Part shown: one piece after another, positions 61,435 to 64,000 of the stretch | Position numbering within the stretch: position 1 is the stretch's first letter | How the letters are laid out: each line of letters opens with the position of its first letter | NCBI GenBank assembly: GCA_964521625.1 | Contig: CAZFSM010000010.1 | Span: 62,001 to 126,000, forward strand | DNA: 64,000 nt | Source of the DNA: UBA1444 sp964521625 | Lineage (GTDB): Bacteria > Bacillota > Negativicutes > UBA1444 | Reading direction: 5' to 3' | Notes under the pieces: generated by a model | What the model was told of the DNA's origin: nothing | What the model saw: only the letters and a program-made list of their open reading frames with translations | Databases searched by the model: none | Position numbers and translations under genes: made by a program

Positions 61435-61923
61435 ATGATTAAGTATATTGTGGGGCTTGTTTTGGCAGTAGTGGTTACGGTTGCCATTTCGGTGGCAGTG
61501 GCGATTCCGATTGCGAAACAGAATGCAGCGATAGCTGCGGCAGCGCCAGCCGCTCGTGAAGCCGGCTATATGTTCAGTTTAACCGATAATGATAAATGCA
61601 AATATCTTACAACGACATTGGCTGATGGAAAGACGGTACGTCTGCAATTGGTTCTCGAGTTAGATGCTTCGCTGGCGCCCAAGGATCAGAAAAATCCGGA
61701 CCGCAAAATGCTGGTTTTGCAGGATACGCTGTTGCGGGCACTGCGCGAACTAAAGAGCAGCGACTTGGCAGCCGGGAATCAAGAAGTTTTTAAACGACGG
61801 ATTAGCGATGTCGCTGGCAAAGTGTTGGGGCGACATGCGGTTTTGGGTGTGTATGTTATTGGAGCAACAGTGGAAATGAGTGGGTTGGACTTTACTCTTG
61901 CGGCAACGAGGCGGGAAGTATAA
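61435..61923 (+). CDS. FliL-like membrane protein under c-di-GMP riboswitch
   Basis: A 162-residue protein with one N-terminal membrane helix (about 5-27, IVGLVLAVVVTVAISVAVAI) and a soluble domain. Its layout (single anchor, then LQDTLLRALRELKSSDL and FKRRISDVAGKVL) is like FliL, which supports flagellar stator function. Sequence identity is weak, so FliL-like is a tentative call. GAGGGTGAG leads the ATG. No other flagellar gene is near. The riboswitch upstream means c-di-GMP sets its expression. Confidence 0.72.
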   Translation: MIKYIVGLVLAVVVTVAISVAVAIPIAKQNAAIAAAAPAAREAGYMFSLTDNDKCKYLTTTLADGKTVRLQLVLELDASLAPKDQKNPDRKMLVLQDTLLRALRELKSSDLAAGNQEVFKRRISDVAGKVLGRHAVLGVYVIGATVEMSGLDFTLAATRREV

Positions 61924-61954
61924 GCTTGAAACTGCTCATGCGTATAATTGTGGC

Positions 61955-61987
61955 AAAGAGGGCTCCGGGGACGGGCCCTTTCTTTTT
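61955..61987 (+). terminator. Terminator after the FliL-like gene
   Basis: AGGGCTC (61959-61965) pairs with GGGCCCT (61973-61979) with one G-T pair; CTTTTT follows. Confidence 0.75.
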
Positions 61988-62018
61988 GTTACACTGCTGG
62001 TTTAATCTGGCAGGATTT

Positions 62019-62048
62019 TTTACAACAGCCGAGGAAGTTTAATACAAT
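62019..62048 (+). promoter_or_regulatory. Promoter candidate of the alcohol dehydrogenase
   Basis: TTTACA, 18 bases, TACAAT, 38 bases before the start at 62087. Confidence 0.5.
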
Positions 62049-62086
62049 CTAAAAGTGCTTCTGCCGAAAATTGGGAGGTTTGACAA

Positions 62087-63253
62087 ATGAATGATTTTTT
62101 ATTTCGTATGCCAACAAAAGTGATGTTTGGCGTCGGTGCGGTAAAAAAAGTACCCGCCTTGTGCAAAGAACTGGGCTTTTCCAGGGTGTTTGTAGTTACC
62201 GGGAGCACGTCGACCCGAAAATCAATGCATCTGCAGGAAATGCTTGCCGCGATGGATGCATTGGAAATTAAGACGCAGCTCTTTTCCGATGTGGAAGCAG
62301 ATCCAAGTATTGAGACCGTGGACCGGGGCGCAGCGGCTATGAGCGAGTTCGGCGCGGATGCGGTGATTGCCTTTGGCGGAGGCAGTCCGATGGATGCGGC
62401 AAAATCGATGTCAATGGTCAGCGCCAACGGCGGCTCAATTGCCGATTATATGCGGGCGAAAAAGACGTTTGGCAAGCGTGGGGCGCCATTAATCTGTATT
62501 CCGACAACTGCCGGTACTGGTAGTGAGGTTACTGCTTCGGCGGTGACCACGGATAAGGCAACCAAAGAAAAAATCGGCATCGGCCACGATTTTCAAATGC
62601 CGGCCTATGCGATCATTGACCCGGTGATACAGGTGAGCATGCCCCCGTCGGTCACGGCGGCGACCGGCATGGATGCTTTGACGCATGCCATTGAAGCGTA
62701 TGTTGCACTGAAAGCGAATCCGATCAGTGATGGGCTGGCGCTGACGGCGATACGGATGATTGCAGAAAATCTGCGGTTGGCCTGCGCCAATGGCGAAGAC
62801 TTGACCGCAAGGAGAAACATGGCCATGGCCAGCCTGATTGCCGGCATGTCTTTTACTAATGCCGGACTGGGCGCCGTGCACGGTATCGCACATCCTGTAG
62901 GTGCGCAGTTCGGAATTTCCCATGGCGCAGCCAACGGCATTATCTTGCCGTATGTCATGGAGTATTGCCTGATGGCGAACTATCCCAAATTCCGTGAAAT
63001 TGCAATTGCGATGGGCGAGGATGTCGCGGGACTGACAACGCGGGATGCAGCATTTTATGCCGTAGGCGCCGTGGAAGAACTAAAACTGGATATTGGCCTT
63101 CCGGCTACACTGGCCGAGGTCGGTGTTCCGGGCGAAGCAGTCGACGCGATTGTCAAAGATGCAGTGACGTTTCGTCTGCTGCCCAATAGTCCGCGGCGAC
63201 TGAACGCAGATGATCTGAAAATTATTGTCTCTCGCGCGTTAGGCATAGAGTAA
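62087..63253 (+). CDS. Iron-containing alcohol dehydrogenase
   Basis: A 388-residue group III dehydrogenase that interconverts an alcohol and aldehyde with NAD(P)H. Seen: FRMPTKVMFGVGAVKKV, the nucleotide region GGGSPMDAAKSM, PTTAGTGSEVTASAV, and the iron-ligand block MDALTHAIEAYV, GAVHGIAHPVG and GISHGAANGIILP. Length normal. TTGGGAGG precedes the ATG. The substrate (butanol, 1,3-propanediol or other) cannot be read. The small gene after it starts 52 bases later. Confidence 0.93.
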   Translation: MNDFLFRMPTKVMFGVGAVKKVPALCKELGFSRVFVVTGSTSTRKSMHLQEMLAAMDALEIKTQLFSDVEADPSIETVDRGAAAMSEFGADAVIAFGGGSPMDAAKSMSMVSANGGSIADYMRAKKTFGKRGAPLICIPTTAGTGSEVTASAVTTDKATKEKIGIGHDFQMPAYAIIDPVIQVSMPPSVTAATGMDALTHAIEAYVALKANPISDGLALTAIRMIAENLRLACANGEDLTARRNMAMASLIAGMSFTNAGLGAVHGIAHPVGAQFGISHGAANGIILPYVMEYCLMANYPKFREIAIAMGEDVAGLTTRDAAFYAVGAVEELKLDIGLPATLAEVGVPGEAVDAIVKDAVTFRLLPNSPRRLNADDLKIIVSRALGIE

Positions 63254-63305
63254 AAAAGGACTTGGGGCATGTAGCGACGAATAACTCTGCTGGAGGGATG
63301 CAAAT

Positions 63306-63512
63306 ATGCGTATTGTTGAACAATCATTTATTGCGACGGACCGGATGACTGCCGTCAAAACCGATTACCCGGCCGAGACCTTGTTTCAGGTTTTTGTGAA
63401 GGGCAAGTTGCAATACCGACCTTCTTATTTAATAGAGGAAGGCAGCATTGTATTCGGGTTTGATTGCCTGCAGGCCGGCGACATTGTGCAGATTTTCTAT
63501 CTGTTGCCGTAA
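63306..63512 (+). CDS. Small unknown protein
   Basis: A 68-residue protein with alternating hydrophobic pattern (TLFQVFVKGKLQYRPSYLI, VFGFDCLQAGDIVQIFYLLP), suggesting a beta-barrel-like fold, no membrane helix. GGAGGG leads the ATG. I do not know its family. It may be coupled to the alcohol dehydrogenase, though a 52-base gap parts them. Confidence 0.7.
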   Translation: MRIVEQSFIATDRMTAVKTDYPAETLFQVFVKGKLQYRPSYLIEEGSIVFGFDCLQAGDIVQIFYLLP

Positions 63513-63522
63513 GTTTTCATGT

Positions 63523-63568
63523 GTATAATGTAAGAACCCGGCATTGCTGCCGGGTTCTTACATTATAC
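63523..63568. terminator. Long perfect hairpin
   Basis: Two perfect 21-base arms (63523-63543 and 63548-63568; core AAGAACCCGGCA) around a TTGC loop. The outer arms are A/T-rich, though there is no run of pure T. Probable terminator of the small gene. Confidence 0.75.
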
Positions 63569-63615
63569 ATTGGCTGTTTTTATCACGATACGACAAACGA
63601 CAGGGGGACATAATC

Positions 63616-64000
63616 ATGAAAAAAACGGCGAAAGGTTTGTTGCTGGGAATTATCCTGGCGATCATGGCCTGTGGGCCAGTCTTTGCGGCGCAGGCGGAAT
63701 GGCGTGATTCCGACTATAATTTTGGCGCGCCCAAGTTCGTGCTACTGGCGGATGCCAAGTTTGCCTACGAAGGGTATGACACCAGCGGCCGGAATAAATT
63801 CAACCGTTTTCCGTATGCAGCAGATAAAATCCAGGATATGTTGCGAGGCAAAATACAGGGACTATCCCGACAACGGGTGGTAAATCTGGACTACGTCATC
63901 AAGCAGATAAAAGCCGATCCTGCCGTGACTGAACCGGTCGATCCTCAGGCGCCAGGTTTTGCTGCTCTGTTGCAACGCGAACTCGGCAAACATGTTGATT
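63616..64000 (+). CDS. Exported protein of unknown function, truncated by window end
   Basis: The first 128 residues are visible and the frame is open to the right edge. A signal peptide (MKKTAKGLLLGIILAIMACG, cut near VFAAQA) is followed by a polar domain (FVLLADAKFAYEGYDTSGRNKF). AGGGGG leads the ATG. Overall shape (signal peptide, strand, Phe/Tyr-rich loops, RFPYAADKI) recalls the exported protein at 17488, but similarity is too faint to claim. Family not recognised. Confidence 0.75.
   Translation, partial: MKKTAKGLLLGIILAIMACGPVFAAQAEWRDSDYNFGAPKFVLLADAKFAYEGYDTSGRNKFNRFPYAADKIQDMLRGKIQGLSRQRVVNLDYVIKQIKADPAVTEPVDPQAPGFAALLQRELGKHVD

Noticed and set aside
1..64000. Insertion sequences, prophage genes or CRISPR arrays
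   Set aside because: No transposase, integrase, phage structural gene or regularly spaced repeat was found on either strand.

Overview
The window looks like chromosomal DNA of an anaerobic, spore-former-type Firmicute, most likely from the Negativicutes (Sporomusaceae-like). This placement is inference. It rests on strong AGGAGG ribosome binding sites, frequent TTG and GTG starts, sigma-A promoters, many lipoprotein signal peptides, and anaerobe-type genes (class I hybrid-cluster protein, rubrerythrin, TRAP transport, Fe-dependent alcohol dehydrogenase, many c-di-GMP enzymes). Base composition is about half G+C, except for one clearly AT-rich stretch at about 52.9-55.9 kb. No transposase, phage gene, rRNA or CRISPR array was seen.

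Layout. 0-4.7 kb: a D-amino-acid locus (D-threonine aldolase/D-serine dehydratase-like enzyme, TPR protein, DUF3870 protein, D-aminoacylase, permease). 4.8-6 kb: YibE/F membrane protein. 6-8.5 kb (minus strand): deoR-kduI-kduD for unsaturated uronate breakdown. 8.7-10.2 kb: an orphan FeoB-type Cys-rich micro-protein and a GYF-AIM24 protein. 10.3-12.5 kb (minus): a PocR-GGDEF cyclase overlapping an HD-GYP protein. 12.7-20 kb: YfbR-like nucleotidase, a MacB-like ABC exporter with its HlyD-type adaptor, an exported protein, a MerR-like regulator and a NamZ-type muramidase. 20.2-22.2 kb: a zinc-ribbon micro-protein and a GAF-GGDEF cyclase. 22.3-27.7 kb: a BmpA-type nucleoside ABC importer with xpt. 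27.8-31.2 kb: DsbA-like lipoprotein, EamA transporter, threonine ammonia-lyase and a UPF0126 channel.

31.4-34 kb (minus): M20 amidohydrolase with two membrane proteins (DUF3100 and a small partner). 34.3-36 kb: eda-kdgK, which completes the KDG pathway begun by kduI-kduD. 36.1-37.9 kb: a periplasmic-binding-domain GGDEF sensor. 38-41.3 kb (minus): rrf2-ferredoxin-cupin-hcp, a nitrosative/oxidative stress operon. 41.4-43.2 kb: panB-panE. 43.3-46 kb: a TRAP transporter. 46.1-50.1 kb: a zinc-ribbon/Pro-rich membrane protein, a YtcJ-like amidohydrolase and a secreted 5'-nucleotidase. 50.2-52.7 kb: a four-gene ATP-grasp (glutathionylspermidine-synthase-like)/DUF350/lipoprotein cassette. 52.76 kb: tRNA-Ala(CGC), followed by the AT-rich island of unknown genes. 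56-57.7 kb: carbonic anhydrase, a small protein, rubrerythrin. 57.8-60.4 kb (minus): a Cache-HAMP-PAS-GGDEF-EAL protein. 60.7-64 kb: an exported protein, a c-di-GMP-I riboswitch upstream of a FliL-like gene, an Fe-alcohol dehydrogenase, a small protein and a truncated exported protein.

Two themes join the loci. Five separate c-di-GMP enzymes and one c-di-GMP riboswitch lie within 52 kb. The uronate pathway is split into two loci (kduI/kduD and eda/kdgK) about 26 kb apart on opposite strands. The best candidates for undescribed biology are the zinc-ribbon micro-protein ending in a sliding-clamp-type motif, the unrecognised tandem-repeat protein leading the ATP-grasp cassette, and the riboswitch-controlled FliL-like gene.
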